A DNA stretch of 26,788 nucleotides from CAZDUZ01 sp964508755 (GTDB lineage: Bacteria; Patescibacteriota; Dojkabacteria; SC72; JAFGCJ01). The DNA is taken from assembly GCA_964508755.1 (NCBI GenBank), contig CAZDUZ010000009.1, forward strand, positions 1 to 26,788, written 5' to 3'. The position numbers and the translations under genes are program-made. The notes under the pieces are model-generated. The model did no database searches. It was not told the origin of the DNA and saw nothing but the letters and a program-made list of their open reading frames with translations. Below, one piece after another: positions 1-8,605 of this stretch (its first letter is position 1; the number at the start of each line of letters is the position of its first letter).

Positions 1-87
1 TCGTGTTCACGTTTCATTATAGATTTTGAGGCAGAATATGACAATGCACCTGCATCGTTCCTTTATCAACGAGTCTCTGTTGAATAG
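1..87 (+). CDS. Possible 3' end of an unidentified gene (partial)
   Basis: Frame 1 is open from the window edge to a TAG at 85-87, giving 28 codons of ordinary-looking protein (it contains FIIDFEAEYDN). It would run convergently towards the WecA-like gene, which ends at 106. An open stretch of this length occurs often by chance and there is no start or recognisable domain, so the call is tentative. No terminator hairpin is visible between 88 and 105; that spacer holds only a GTAG-rich stretch. Confidence 0.35.
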   Translation, partial: SCSRFIIDFEAEYDNAPASFLYQRVSVE

Positions 88-105
88 AAATCCGTAGGTA
101 GTAGG

Positions 106-1269
106 TTAGTAGGAATATTTTGATTCCGGGCTTCCGTCTTGCGGCGGTGCGGAGATTCTTTTTCTTTCCGCTCTCCCTGAAAGGAAGGTGATGAATGTGA
201 AAACAATAAGAATTGCCGCAAGAATTAGAAATGCTTTGTAGGTACCGGAAATTGCAAGAGCAAACAATCCCAGCACTCCGGTAACTGCGTATTCAGTAAA
301 TGCTATCGTTTTTTCTGACATTCCCAACTCAAGCAGTTGATGATGAAGGTGAGTTTTATCGCTGATATTTAGCAGTTCAAAAGGATTCTTGGGTCTATGT
401 TTAAGGTAACGACGTATAAGAACGACGAAAAAGTCAGTAAGCGGGAGGAGCAGAATTACAATTGCAGTGGCAAATTTTGCTCCGCTGAGCATGCTAAGTA
501 CCGCAAGGATAAACCCATACGTGGATTTTCCAGAAGAACCCGAACGGATTTTAGCAGGATAAAAATTATAAAAAAGCAGACCCAGCATCAATCCTGAAAA
601 AATGATACTTACCGTGGCGATGACTGGAAATATGAAGCGGACGCTGAGAAGAAAGAATATCAAACCTGCGATTAAACTGTTTCCTTCCATAAGTCCATCA
701 GTTCCACCAGAAAATTTTACAGCAATAGTACATACCAAAATCCAAGCAAGAAGTAGCAAATCTCCCGGAAGAACAATACTTATAAGAAAACTTCCAATGT
801 TGTGAATATAGACGAGTTGATCGAGAGGGATTATTCCTCCAAATGGATTACCGATATGGGTGAGGTCAATTACAGAAAAACTTAGGAAGAGCGCGGCTAG
901 GACTTGAACTACTAATTGAGTTCTTCCCGAGAGCTCATGAATGTCATCGATAATACCCATCAAGAAAAGAATTGAGATCGCGATAAACAGTGCAGTTATT
1001 TCCGGAGTTGGGTTGGTTGTGACAAAAGAGAGTACTATTAATGGAATGATGATGGCGATACCGCCGAGTAGCGGGGTTGGTTGTTTTTCTAGATGACGCA
1101 CGTCAGACGACTTAAGTCCCAATCTCATACTTGGTGGATTGGCGATTACATTGAACTTGCGTGCAATCCATCCAGCGATCGGCGTCAAAAAAAAGGCTGC
1201 TAATACAGAAAGCGAAAAAATGGGTAGATATTCTAAGTATTTTGTATATACATCCGGTAGTTCAAACAT
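106..1269 (-). CDS. WecA/TagO/MraY-family sugar-phosphate transferase (glycosyltransferase 4 family), divergent active site
   Basis: This is a 387-residue polytopic membrane protein with about ten hydrophobic segments. Members of the family move a sugar-1-phosphate from a UDP-sugar to undecaprenyl phosphate, starting cell-wall or polysaccharide synthesis at the inner face of the membrane. Visible family motifs are the Asp-Asp pair at 108-109 (GIIDDIHEL), a TDGL motif at 190-193, PAK at 238-240, and HLHH at 307-310. The HLHH form resembles the HIHH motif of the WecA/TagO branch more than MraY. Two normally acidic positions are changed: the first Asp of the DGxDG motif is Gly (GGTDG), and the MGDTGS-type loop reads SGSSGK. 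It lies 2 nt after the small membrane protein gene, at the end of the leftward operon. The fold assignment is firm; substrate and activity are uncertain. Confidence 0.85.
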   Translation of the reverse strand: MFELPDVYTKYLEYLPIFSLSVLAAFFLTPIAGWIARKFNVIANPPSMRLGLKSSDVRHLEKQPTPLLGGIAIIIPLIVLSFVTTNPTPEITALFIAISILFLMGIIDDIHELSGRTQLVVQVLAALFLSFSVIDLTHIGNPFGGIIPLDQLVYIHNIGSFLISIVLPGDLLLLAWILVCTIAVKFSGGTDGLMEGNSLIAGLIFFLLSVRFIFPVIATVSIIFSGLMLGLLFYNFYPAKIRSGSSGKSTYGFILAVLSMLSGAKFATAIVILLLPLTDFFVVLIRRYLKHRPKNPFELLNISDKTHLHHQLLELGMSEKTIAFTEYAVTGVLGLFALAISGTYKAFLILAAILIVFTFITFLSGRAERKRISAPPQDGSPESKYSY

Positions 1270-1271
1270 GA

Positions 1272-1727
1272 TTAGGGTAGCGTTAAAGATGCTGATTTAT
1301 AAATAGTGACGGTAAAGAGCAATGTCGTAAGAATGCATCCAAGTAAAACGAGAACAGAAAGAGGGCGTAACCTATAGAACAGTTTTGATACGACGTACAC
1401 GAGTAGGATGTGTAGAGCAATTAGGAAAAAGTAAAGTCCAAGGATGTCGTTCGAAGCGGTAATAGTATCTACTTGCGGAGCATAATAAAGAATTGGGATA
1501 AACGGAGGGAGAAGGCCTGAACGGATAACTGAAAAGTAAAGCCAGTAACCGACAGTAAGGTCTATACATATCATGAAATACAGCACAGGAAGTCTCCAGA
1601 ATGATACCTCATCGAGCATAATAAGCGTTTTCGATATTCGGTAGCGCGCATACTCGACTAGCCGTAAGTCTTTGAAACTAAGCCCAAGAGATAGTTGTGG
1701 ATCGTTTTCTTTAGAAGATTTTTTCAT
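1272..1727 (-). CDS. Small membrane protein, unknown function
   Basis: The product is 151 residues with a charged N-terminus of about 40 residues and three hydrophobic helices near 45-66, 94-114 and 122-142. I do not recognise a family. Its ATG shares one base with the ksgA stop (TAATG arrangement), and its stop is 2 nt before the WecA-like gene, so it is probably translationally coupled to both. Position suggests an envelope role, perhaps alongside the WecA-like enzyme, but that is only inference from context. Confidence 0.75.
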   Translation of the reverse strand: MKKSSKENDPQLSLGLSFKDLRLVEYARYRISKTLIMLDEVSFWRLPVLYFMICIDLTVGYWLYFSVIRSGLLPPFIPILYYAPQVDTITASNDILGLYFFLIALHILLVYVVSKLFYRLRPLSVLVLLGCILTTLLFTVTIYKSASLTLP

Positions 1728-2515
1728 TATTTTGCATAATTATACCTCAAGAAAAGCTCAAGCATTTGACTATCTGTAAGTTCCTGAGGTCTTTTGTCAA
1801 AGAGTGCTCCGTCGTATGGAGTCTTTATCTGAGGAACCTTCATTTCTTGAGCCTTTTTTTCGAGTTGATTCAGGGTACTTTTGAGTTTTTTCCGAGGATT
1901 TCTAAAAAGAAGATGAATAAAATCAGCGAGTTGTTGATGATAGGTGGGTGGACTTTTTCTGACAAAATGGATAAAAGCGCTATCTACTTTGGGAATAGGG
2001 GAAAAATGGGTTTTCGGAATAGTGAAGATGAATTCAGACTCTCCGTATATACGAGCAGTTGCTGCAAGTGCGGTGTTTTCAGGGGGCGCTGCAGTGTATT
2101 TTTGTCCAACTTCAAGCTGAACTATGCAAAAAAGCTGTTCAGGGTAGGGGAGGTCTGTGCACAAAAATTGGTGAATTATCCGTTTTGAGATATTGAAGGG
2201 GAGAGAACCGACTAGATCGTAGGGGATCGCTGCGCAATTCGGTGGTTTACAGTTCAAAATGTCAGCATTCTTGATCTGGATGTTAGTCGTGGATAATTTT
2301 TGAATCTTGTTTTCCAGTTCATATGCTGAAAACGAATCTTTTTCAATACAGGTCATTGTAAATCCAGCTTGCAACAAAGGAATAGTTAATGCCCCTTTAC
2401 CTGGTCCAACCTCGATGAGAGGTAATTTAGTATGTGAAATAATATAGGCAACGATAGTGGATATGGTTGCCGGGCTGATCAGATAATTTTGACCGAGTGC
2501 TTTTATCGCACGCAT
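1727..2515 (-). CDS. ksgA: 16S rRNA adenine N6,N6-dimethyltransferase (KsgA/RsmA)
   Basis: The protein has 262 residues, normal for KsgA, which dimethylates the two adjacent adenines near the 3' end of 16S rRNA late in small-subunit assembly. It shows the family N-terminus (KALGQNYLIS), the SAM-binding loop EVGPGKG at 35-41, the acidic ribose-binding E58, D84 in the NADIL motif, the FSPIPKVDSA segment at 171-180, and a C-terminal RNA-binding region with NPRKKL. Motif IV, usually NLPY or NIPY, reads SLPF at 104-107. The ATG lies inside the upstream methyltransferase gene (13-nt overlap), and a GAGGA directly abuts the ATG, closer than usual. The family call is secure. Confidence 0.93.
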   Translation of the reverse strand: MRAIKALGQNYLISPATISTIVAYIISHTKLPLIEVGPGKGALTIPLLQAGFTMTCIEKDSFSAYELENKIQKLSTTNIQIKNADILNCKPPNCAAIPYDLVGSLPFNISKRIIHQFLCTDLPYPEQLFCIVQLEVGQKYTAAPPENTALAATARIYGESEFIFTIPKTHFSPIPKVDSAFIHFVRKSPPTYHQQLADFIHLLFRNPRKKLKSTLNQLEKKAQEMKVPQIKTPYDGALFDKRPQELTDSQMLELFLRYNYAK

Positions 2516-3504
2516 TCCTCAGGGCGGGGATATCTTAGATCATATATTCCGTCAACGACAGGAAAAACAGCCTTACAGGAGGTACAGGAACAAGTTTTGC
2601 TTTCCAATGCTAACTCAGCACAGCATATTGGGCATTGAAGGATCGTATGGATCGAATTGGTCTCATCAATTTCCTTTTGTAACTCACTCTTGCTTTTCAA
2701 TTGTTTTGAAAGGAGAAAGACACTTGGGGTGATGCGAGACCAACCAAAAAGTGTTTGAAGAACTTTTTCTAAGAAAACAAGAATAGAATCACTAACGAGT
2801 CTTTTTAGTAGAGGAATTCGTAAGAATGATACCCCTCTCACCTTGATAATGTTAAAACCATTCTCTTTAAGAAATGCTTTAATATATGAATAGGAATAAT
2901 TCCGAATTATTCCTGGATCTTCCTTTTTCGATCCTTCTGGATTGAGAGTAGAAATCGACACTGGTTCAGGAGAGGTGATGTATGAAAAGTTTGCGGTAAC
3001 AAGAGCCTTTATCAAAGATTTCACGTGATGTTTGTTTGCATATTCGAGAATGAAACTTGATTGTGGACTGCTAATTCTTGAAATTTCTCTAAACACCTCC
3101 TCGGGTTTTTCAAGATGATGAATGACGCGCACCATCATCTGTCCATCAAATACAGAATTTTTGAAGGGAAGGTGATATGCGTTTGCGGCCACAAGAAATA
3201 CATTCGAAATTCCGGCTTCTCGTAAGGATTTTTGCGCTTGCTTGAGTGCGTTTAGGGAATAATCGAGTAATACCGAATTTTTAAATGACTGGTGATATTG
3301 TGGAATATGACGACCATACGATCCTCCGATATCGATAAACCATGCACCCTTAAGTCCGCTTAAAAATTTATGTAAAACAAATACCTCTGCCGAATGTTCA
3401 TATGAGCGTTTCTTCCAATAGGAAGAATAATCATAGTTATATTTGTCATACAATGTAATATCTGGTGATGATTGTTCGTTGGCGAGATGCTGGCTATTTT
3501 TCAT
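2503..3504 (-). CDS. SAM-dependent methyltransferase with C-terminal Trm112-like zinc-binding domain
   Basis: The protein has 333 residues. The N-terminal half is a class I methyltransferase of the Methyltransf_11 type: motif I FIDIGGSYGR at 56-65, an acidic D81 at the end of strand 2, and a hydrophobic motif IV region near 116-126. The C-terminus (291-323) carries CPIC and a second Cys pair (C307, C310) followed by FPVVDGIYDL. This is the Trm112/YcaR-like Zn-ribbon pattern found as a separate partner of some methyltransferases and here fused. The substrate is unknown. It overlaps dnaG by 4 nt (ATGA) and ksgA by 13 nt, so all three are likely co-translated. An RNA or protein target is possible given the ksgA neighbour, but this is inference. 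Confidence 0.8.
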   Translation of the reverse strand: MKNSQHLANEQSSPDITLYDKYNYDYSSYWKKRSYEHSAEVFVLHKFLSGLKGAWFIDIGGSYGRHIPQYHQSFKNSVLLDYSLNALKQAQKSLREAGISNVFLVAANAYHLPFKNSVFDGQMMVRVIHHLEKPEEVFREISRISSPQSSFILEYANKHHVKSLIKALVTANFSYITSPEPVSISTLNPEGSKKEDPGIIRNYSYSYIKAFLKENGFNIIKVRGVSFLRIPLLKRLVSDSILVFLEKVLQTLFGWSRITPSVFLLSKQLKSKSELQKEIDETNSIHTILQCPICCAELALESKTCSCTSCKAVFPVVDGIYDLRYPRPEECVR

Positions 3505-5318
3505 GAGTGTGTGGATTGAAGTGATTCTAAGTCTTTCAGTGTATCATTTATCGAGTTTAGTAGTTTGTTTGCCTCTTCTGCGTTATCCTGTTGTTCGGCG
3601 AGTGCCATTTTTTTTCTGAGTGTTTGAACATGTTTCTTTTTCTTTGCAATTCTCATATATCGTACGGTAGATTCGATTTCATCTGTTACCTCTTGGAGGG
3701 AAAGATCCTGCGACCATAATGGTTGCATAAGCAAATGCGTTGCAAGCTCACGGCTGGAAGGTTCTAGAGAGAGGATAAAGTGGGACGCATTAAATGGTTC
3801 AGATTTCTCTGATTGCTCAAGGATTGCTTGAAGAATTGAACTTCGATTCTCATCCTCTATCACTACAGAGTCAATTTTGTTTGCGGCCCAGGTTATTGCT
3901 TCAGGATATTGAAGCAGAAGAGACAGAAGATAATCATCATGAGAAAGCTGTGTTGATTTTCTCTTAATCGGTTGTTCTTTATCTACTAGTTTGAACGGTG
4001 CGTTTTTCTTATTGGGCCGAGCAATTGTTTCAGCAAGTAATTGTAATGGAATGTCAGTAATGAGGTGGAGCTCTTTAAGATGATGATCGATGCTCACGGT
4101 ATCCTTCATTGCTTGAAGAAGGGGAGACAGCTGGGTGATGAGTGCCTGCTTTCCTTGAAGGGTTTGCGGGTCGTGTTTTCTGCTAAGGAGTGAAAGGAAA
4201 TAGGTAACGGTGGGACGACGTTTCTCTACAGCATCGATCCAGAGTTGAGGATCATGAGAAATGCATTCGTCTACATCTTTGCCGTAGGGAATTTCTACAG
4301 AGGTGACCGACAATTCCGAAAGGTAACATTCTTGGGCAAACTTATAGTGGGCCCGTATTCCCGCTTCGTCATTGTCAAAAGCAATGGCAATATGTTCGGT
4401 AAGGCGCTTCATTCGATCGATTTGAGTCGCTGTGATACCGGTACCAAGAGGTGCAACCACATTCTCAATTCCAGCCATCCATGATGAAATTGCATCGATT
4501 TGACCTTCGACGCAGATAATGAAATCATTCTTGCGTATTGCTTGCTTTGCCTGATACAGGCCAAAAAGAAGTTTTCTTTTTTGAAATACTATCGATTCAG
4601 GAGAATTGATGTACTTTGGACGATTATCATCCTTTCGAAAGACTCTCCCGCTAAAACCGACAACAGTTCCCGAAGCATCCTGAATAGGGAACATGATTCT
4701 ATCAACAAACTTATCATAGATACCGTTCCCTTTTACCGCACACAAACCAAAGTCCACTAGTTCTTGAGACGTGAAACCTTCTTTTTGAAGAAAACGTGAA
4801 AGAGATATGCTTGAAGTAGGTGAGGGTGCATACCCTATTGAAAATGAAGAGGAGGCTTTATCTGAGATATTTCTTTTCATGACATAGTCTCGCGCAGACT
4901 TCCCTGACGAATGTTTTATAAGAAGGTAACGGTAAAATCGACATGCAAGATCATGAGCGTGAATAGCTCGTCGCCGAATTTTATCTTCGCTACTGTTTTT
5001 TTTCTTATACGAGAGTGTGACCCCAGCTTCCTTTGCAAGAATTTCAATTGCCTCGTGAAATTCAATAGTCTCAATCTTCTGTAAGAATGAAATCACGTCA
5101 CCACTTTCTCCACAGCCGTAACACTTGAACAGGTTTAATTCTGGATTAACAGAAAATGAAGGGGTTTTCTCAGAGTGAAAAGGGCATACTCCAAACAGGT
5201 TTTTCCCGACAGGTTTAAGTGTGACATACCGCTTAACGATATCCTCAATGTTGATTCGCTCTTTGATGTCATCTATCTGAGCTTTGGTTATGCCTATTTC
5301 TGAATTGTAATCTGTCAT
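3501..5318 (-). CDS. dnaG: DNA primase DnaG
   Basis: The protein has 605 residues, close to the usual 580-640. DnaG makes RNA primers for replication at the fork. The N-terminal CHC2 zinc finger has C45, H48, C66 and C69. The catalytic core contains the SGRVF region near 224, and the TOPRIM fold has E271 in VEGQIDA plus D315 and D317 in FDND, matching the metal-binding residues of E. coli DnaG. The last about 150 residues resemble the helicase-binding domain and end in a charged helical tail. A GGAG six nt before the ATG fixes the start; it is one of the few good Shine-Dalgarno sites here. It begins 17 nt after the rodZ-like gene and overlaps the next gene by 4 nt. Confidence 0.97.
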   Translation of the reverse strand: MTDYNSEIGITKAQIDDIKERINIEDIVKRYVTLKPVGKNLFGVCPFHSEKTPSFSVNPELNLFKCYGCGESGDVISFLQKIETIEFHEAIEILAKEAGVTLSYKKKNSSEDKIRRRAIHAHDLACRFYRYLLIKHSSGKSARDYVMKRNISDKASSSFSIGYAPSPTSSISLSRFLQKEGFTSQELVDFGLCAVKGNGIYDKFVDRIMFPIQDASGTVVGFSGRVFRKDDNRPKYINSPESIVFQKRKLLFGLYQAKQAIRKNDFIICVEGQIDAISSWMAGIENVVAPLGTGITATQIDRMKRLTEHIAIAFDNDEAGIRAHYKFAQECYLSELSVTSVEIPYGKDVDECISHDPQLWIDAVEKRRPTVTYFLSLLSRKHDPQTLQGKQALITQLSPLLQAMKDTVSIDHHLKELHLITDIPLQLLAETIARPNKKNAPFKLVDKEQPIKRKSTQLSHDDYLLSLLLQYPEAITWAANKIDSVVIEDENRSSILQAILEQSEKSEPFNASHFILSLEPSSRELATHLLMQPLWSQDLSLQEVTDEIESTVRYMRIAKKKKHVQTLRKKMALAEQQDNAEEANKLLNSINDTLKDLESLQSTHS

Positions 5319-5335
5319 ACATTTCTCCGGGTAGC

Positions 5336-6340
5336 TTACGGTTCGCGGCAGTCCACACCATCTTCTACAATTTCACATACAATTGATCCTACACCAGCGC
5401 TTTCCAGAAAGAGTACTTTTTCTTCACCGTTAACAGTTACTTTTGTAGAGGCAACTCTCCCTGATCGAATTGAAACAACTTTTTCGGCAGTATATGAAAA
5501 ATTCGAATTTGGTGGAGCTACGGATGCAAAGACCTGTGACCCATCAACGGCAACTTCAACCCAAGCTGATTCTTCAAGAATAGAAACGTTGAGGTTTATT
5601 GTCTGGGGGACAACAGGTTCAGGAACCTTTGTATCTTGTTCTGGATTATTTTCTGGAGTTTCTTTGCTGCTTTCTGCACCTGCAACATCATCATCGCTTT
5701 TAGGTTCATATTGCACGGTTAGCGTTAGAACAGCTTCTTTTCCAATGTTATCTGGATGTCTCGCTTTAATGATGAGCGTGTTTGATCCTTTAGTTAGGCC
5801 AACTTCTGCACGGAATGCACCCTCAGATGAAACTTTAACCGGTTCGTCATTAATGGTTACAAACATTCCAGAATCAGTTATCCCGACAACTTCAATAGGA
5901 GATGTGTCGACGACTTCGGCATTATTGGGCTTAGAAATCTCTAACACAGGAGGTTTTTGAAAATTGTAAAACTGATAAATGAGATATCCCAGGGTAGTTA
6001 TAACAAGAATTGCAAAGAAAATTATCAAGAATATACTTGGAGTTAACACAAATTTGGGTAGTCCTACTTTGGGAGCTGGCTGCTTGATTTCTGAAATGAC
6101 CTTTGAATCGCTTACACTTCTTCGGTAGAGAGCAATGACTTTTTCTACATCAACCTCTAAATATTTTGCATAGTTTTGAAGAAATCCCCGCGCATAGACA
6201 GCAGAAGGGAAGCGATGGTATTCGTCTTGCTCAAGGGCAGACAGATAGGTCGGACTGATCTTTGTGGCAGAAGCTACCTGCTCGAGTGTCAGACCTCTCC
6301 TCGTTCTTTCGTCTTTTAACATAGATCCTGCAGTAAGCAT
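5336..6340 (-). CDS. RodZ-like protein: cytoplasmic HTH, one membrane helix, extracellular beta domains
   Basis: The protein has 334 residues. Residues 7-75 form an HTH of the RodZ (HTH_25) type (LKDERTRRGLTLEQVA, then YARGFLQNYAKYLEVD). One transmembrane helix lies at about 99-123, then an Ig-like beta domain (about 130-211), an acidic Pro/Glu-rich linker (213-246) and a C-terminal DUF4115-like domain (about 247-325). RodZ links MreB to the elongasome in rod-shaped bacteria; no mreB is in this window, so the shape role is inferred from the family. An alternative start at Met7 (6322), with an AGGA three nt upstream, would remove six residues and fits the family N-terminus slightly better. It lies 39 nt after ftsK. 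Confidence 0.85.
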   Translation of the reverse strand: MLTAGSMLKDERTRRGLTLEQVASATKISPTYLSALEQDEYHRFPSAVYARGFLQNYAKYLEVDVEKVIALYRRSVSDSKVISEIKQPAPKVGLPKFVLTPSIFLIIFFAILVITTLGYLIYQFYNFQKPPVLEISKPNNAEVVDTSPIEVVGITDSGMFVTINDEPVKVSSEGAFRAEVGLTKGSNTLIIKARHPDNIGKEAVLTLTVQYEPKSDDDVAGAESSKETPENNPEQDTKVPEPVVPQTINLNVSILEESAWVEVAVDGSQVFASVAPPNSNFSYTAEKVVSIRSGRVASTKVTVNGEEKVLFLESAGVGSIVCEIVEDGVDCREP

Positions 6341-6379
6341 TGGTTTCTCTGATAAATATCAAAATGGGCAGATCTTTGT

Positions 6380-8605
6380 TCAGTTCTCTTCTTCTGTTGT
6401 ATTTCCTGAGCCTCTGTTAAGAAATGCGTCAGCGTCAGAAATCAGTACTTTGCGGGGCTTGCTTCCATCCTGTGGTCCTACTACCTTCGCCGCATATAAT
6501 TCATCAACAAGCCGTGCAGCTCGATTATACCCGATCCGCATCTTTCTCTGGAGTAGAGAAGATGAAGCTTTTTGAGTGTTTACTACTATACGAACAGCCT
6601 CTGCAAATAATGGATCATCAGAAAGTCCGCCATTACCTGATGAAGTTGATGTTTGTACAACAGGTTTCGTAATATTTGCGTCATACTGAACCTCTTTGGT
6701 CTGTGACTTAAGATAGCCAGTTATCTGCTCTATTTCCTTGTTTGAAAGGTAGGCTCCTTGTAAACGTACTGGACGAGAAGTATCAGGAGCTTTAAAAAGC
6801 ATGTCTCCGTTTCCAAGAAGCGTCTCAGCACCAATCATATCGAGGATAACTCGTGAGTCTACCGATGTTGCCACATTCATTCCAATACGTGCAGGTACGT
6901 TTGCTTTTATGAGACCTGTGAGGACGTCCACTGACGGTCTTTGGGTTGCAAGTACGAGATGAATACCCACGGCACGAGCCATCTGTGCAAGACGGACTAC
7001 CTTTGTTTCAACATCAACCCCTGACGTGAGCATCAAGTCGGCCATCTCATCTACAACGAGAATGATATAAGGGAGTGCGGGATAACCAAGAGCGGTGTTG
7101 TACTGCTCTAGATTTTTTACGCCTGCCTTGTTGAGTACTCGGAAACGTCTTTGCATTTCTACCACCAGCCATTCAAGAGAATAGATGACTTTTTCTACGT
7201 CAGTAATAACCGGGGTTAGAAGGTGAGGGATGCCGTTGTAAGGAGGAAGTTCAACCATTTTGGGATCGACAAGTATAAATTTGACATAGTCAGGTGAATA
7301 TTTCATTAATACTCCACACAAAAAGGCGTTAACAGCAACAGATTTTCCTGAACCTGTCGCACCAGCGATAAGAAGGTGTGGCATTTTTGTTAGGTCAGTG
7401 ATCACCGTGTTTCCTGCAATATTTTTGCCGAGTACAAGCGGGATTTGACCTCTGAAGCTTTGCATTTCAGGGGTGGAATAAACGTCTCCAAACGTAACCA
7501 TTACAGGCTTTTGGTTGGGTACTTCAATTCCGATACGTGAGGTACCAGGAATAGGAGCTTCAATACGAACATTTCCTGAAGGTGCCGCTAGTGCAAGAGC
7601 AAGGTCGTTACCAAGTGATTTTACCTTTGCAACCTTAGTTCCTACGGTAATGCTGAGTGCATATTGAACAACTCTCGGTCCAACAGAAATCTCCGAAACT
7701 TTGGCATGAATTCCAAAACTTTTTAATGTTCGTTCAATAATGTCAGCTTTTTGCTTATAAACGGATTGATCCACTGAAATTTTGGGAGAGAGGGAGAGCA
7801 AGTCGATTGGGGGCGGGTTCCAATCGGGATACTGGGGTTCCTGGAGTTCACTCTCAGTGGCGTGAGTTGTATCAGAAAAATTTGGTGTGGCAATATATTG
7901 TTCTTCAGGAGTGCGTGATTGACGTCCTTCATCAGAATGTTCGTGGTCTGAGTGATCAGGAATTAAGTCCTCTTCATTAAGGATGTCTTCTCCTCTGACC
8001 TGTTGACTCATTGCTGAGTTTTGTCCGACATACTCACTTCCTTCGGTAGTATCAATTCCAGCATGCTTAAGAGAGGTGTTTCCCGGCAACCCTTGAGCTT
8101 TTTTGGTAAGCATGTCCTTCAGTTGATCGAGGGTAATATTAGAAATAAGGGAAAAGGCAACGACAGCAATTATTAATAGTATAAGGACTGAGGCTACTCG
8201 TCCAAATGTTTCAATGAGGAAACTTACGGTGATATAACCAAGATAGCCACCTCCATGCCCAAGAGATGCTTCAGAGGCAAGTTGATCAACGGGGATAACA
8301 AAGTGTCCAATCGCTGAAATTAACAATGTAAGGATAACAAATCCAATAATAGTTCGCGTTGAATTGAATACTCCCTTGTATCCAAGGATTGATACTCCCT
8401 GGAGGAGTAGCGCAATTCCTGCAGAAAATGTGCCGATACCAGCAACGCGCAGAAAAACATCAAATACAGATGCGTTCATAAACGGGCTGAATAGACATAA
8501 TATGCCTGCAAGAATGAGCATGATACCGCCGAATACTCTTGTTTCCTCGCTCTTTATTGTTAATTCCTTTTTTTTGGGAGGTCTTCCTCTTCGATGTTTG
8601 GGCAT
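6380..8605 (-). CDS. ftsK: DNA translocase FtsK/SpoIIIE
   Basis: The protein has 741 residues from the chosen ATG. FtsK pumps chromosomal DNA through the closing septum. The first about 160 residues contain four membrane helices after a basic stretch (KHRRGRPPKKK). A Ser/Glu/His-rich linker follows, then the alpha/beta motor with Walker A GATGSGKS (K421), Walker B LVVDEMADLM, and RQxR-like LATQRPSVDVLTG. A winged-helix gamma domain for orienting-sequence recognition lies near 661-725. A longer reading from 8623 adds six residues. I prefer 8605 because a -10 box (TACAAT) ends 6 nt before that ATG, so the mRNA would begin at or very near it. This gene heads the leftward operon. Confidence 0.95.
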   Translation of the reverse strand: MPKHRRGRPPKKKELTIKSEETRVFGGIMLILAGILCLFSPFMNASVFDVFLRVAGIGTFSAGIALLLQGVSILGYKGVFNSTRTIIGFVILTLLISAIGHFVIPVDQLASEASLGHGGGYLGYITVSFLIETFGRVASVLILLIIAVVAFSLISNITLDQLKDMLTKKAQGLPGNTSLKHAGIDTTEGSEYVGQNSAMSQQVRGEDILNEEDLIPDHSDHEHSDEGRQSRTPEEQYIATPNFSDTTHATESELQEPQYPDWNPPPIDLLSLSPKISVDQSVYKQKADIIERTLKSFGIHAKVSEISVGPRVVQYALSITVGTKVAKVKSLGNDLALALAAPSGNVRIEAPIPGTSRIGIEVPNQKPVMVTFGDVYSTPEMQSFRGQIPLVLGKNIAGNTVITDLTKMPHLLIAGATGSGKSVAVNAFLCGVLMKYSPDYVKFILVDPKMVELPPYNGIPHLLTPVITDVEKVIYSLEWLVVEMQRRFRVLNKAGVKNLEQYNTALGYPALPYIILVVDEMADLMLTSGVDVETKVVRLAQMARAVGIHLVLATQRPSVDVLTGLIKANVPARIGMNVATSVDSRVILDMIGAETLLGNGDMLFKAPDTSRPVRLQGAYLSNKEIEQITGYLKSQTKEVQYDANITKPVVQTSTSSGNGGLSDDPLFAEAVRIVVNTQKASSSLLQRKMRIGYNRAARLVDELYAAKVVGPQDGSKPRKVLISDADAFLNRGSGNTTEEEN

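Noticed and set aside
93..113. GTAG-rich near-repeat at the left edge
   Set aside because: Too short and irregular to be called a repeat element; it mainly supplies stop codons in several frames.
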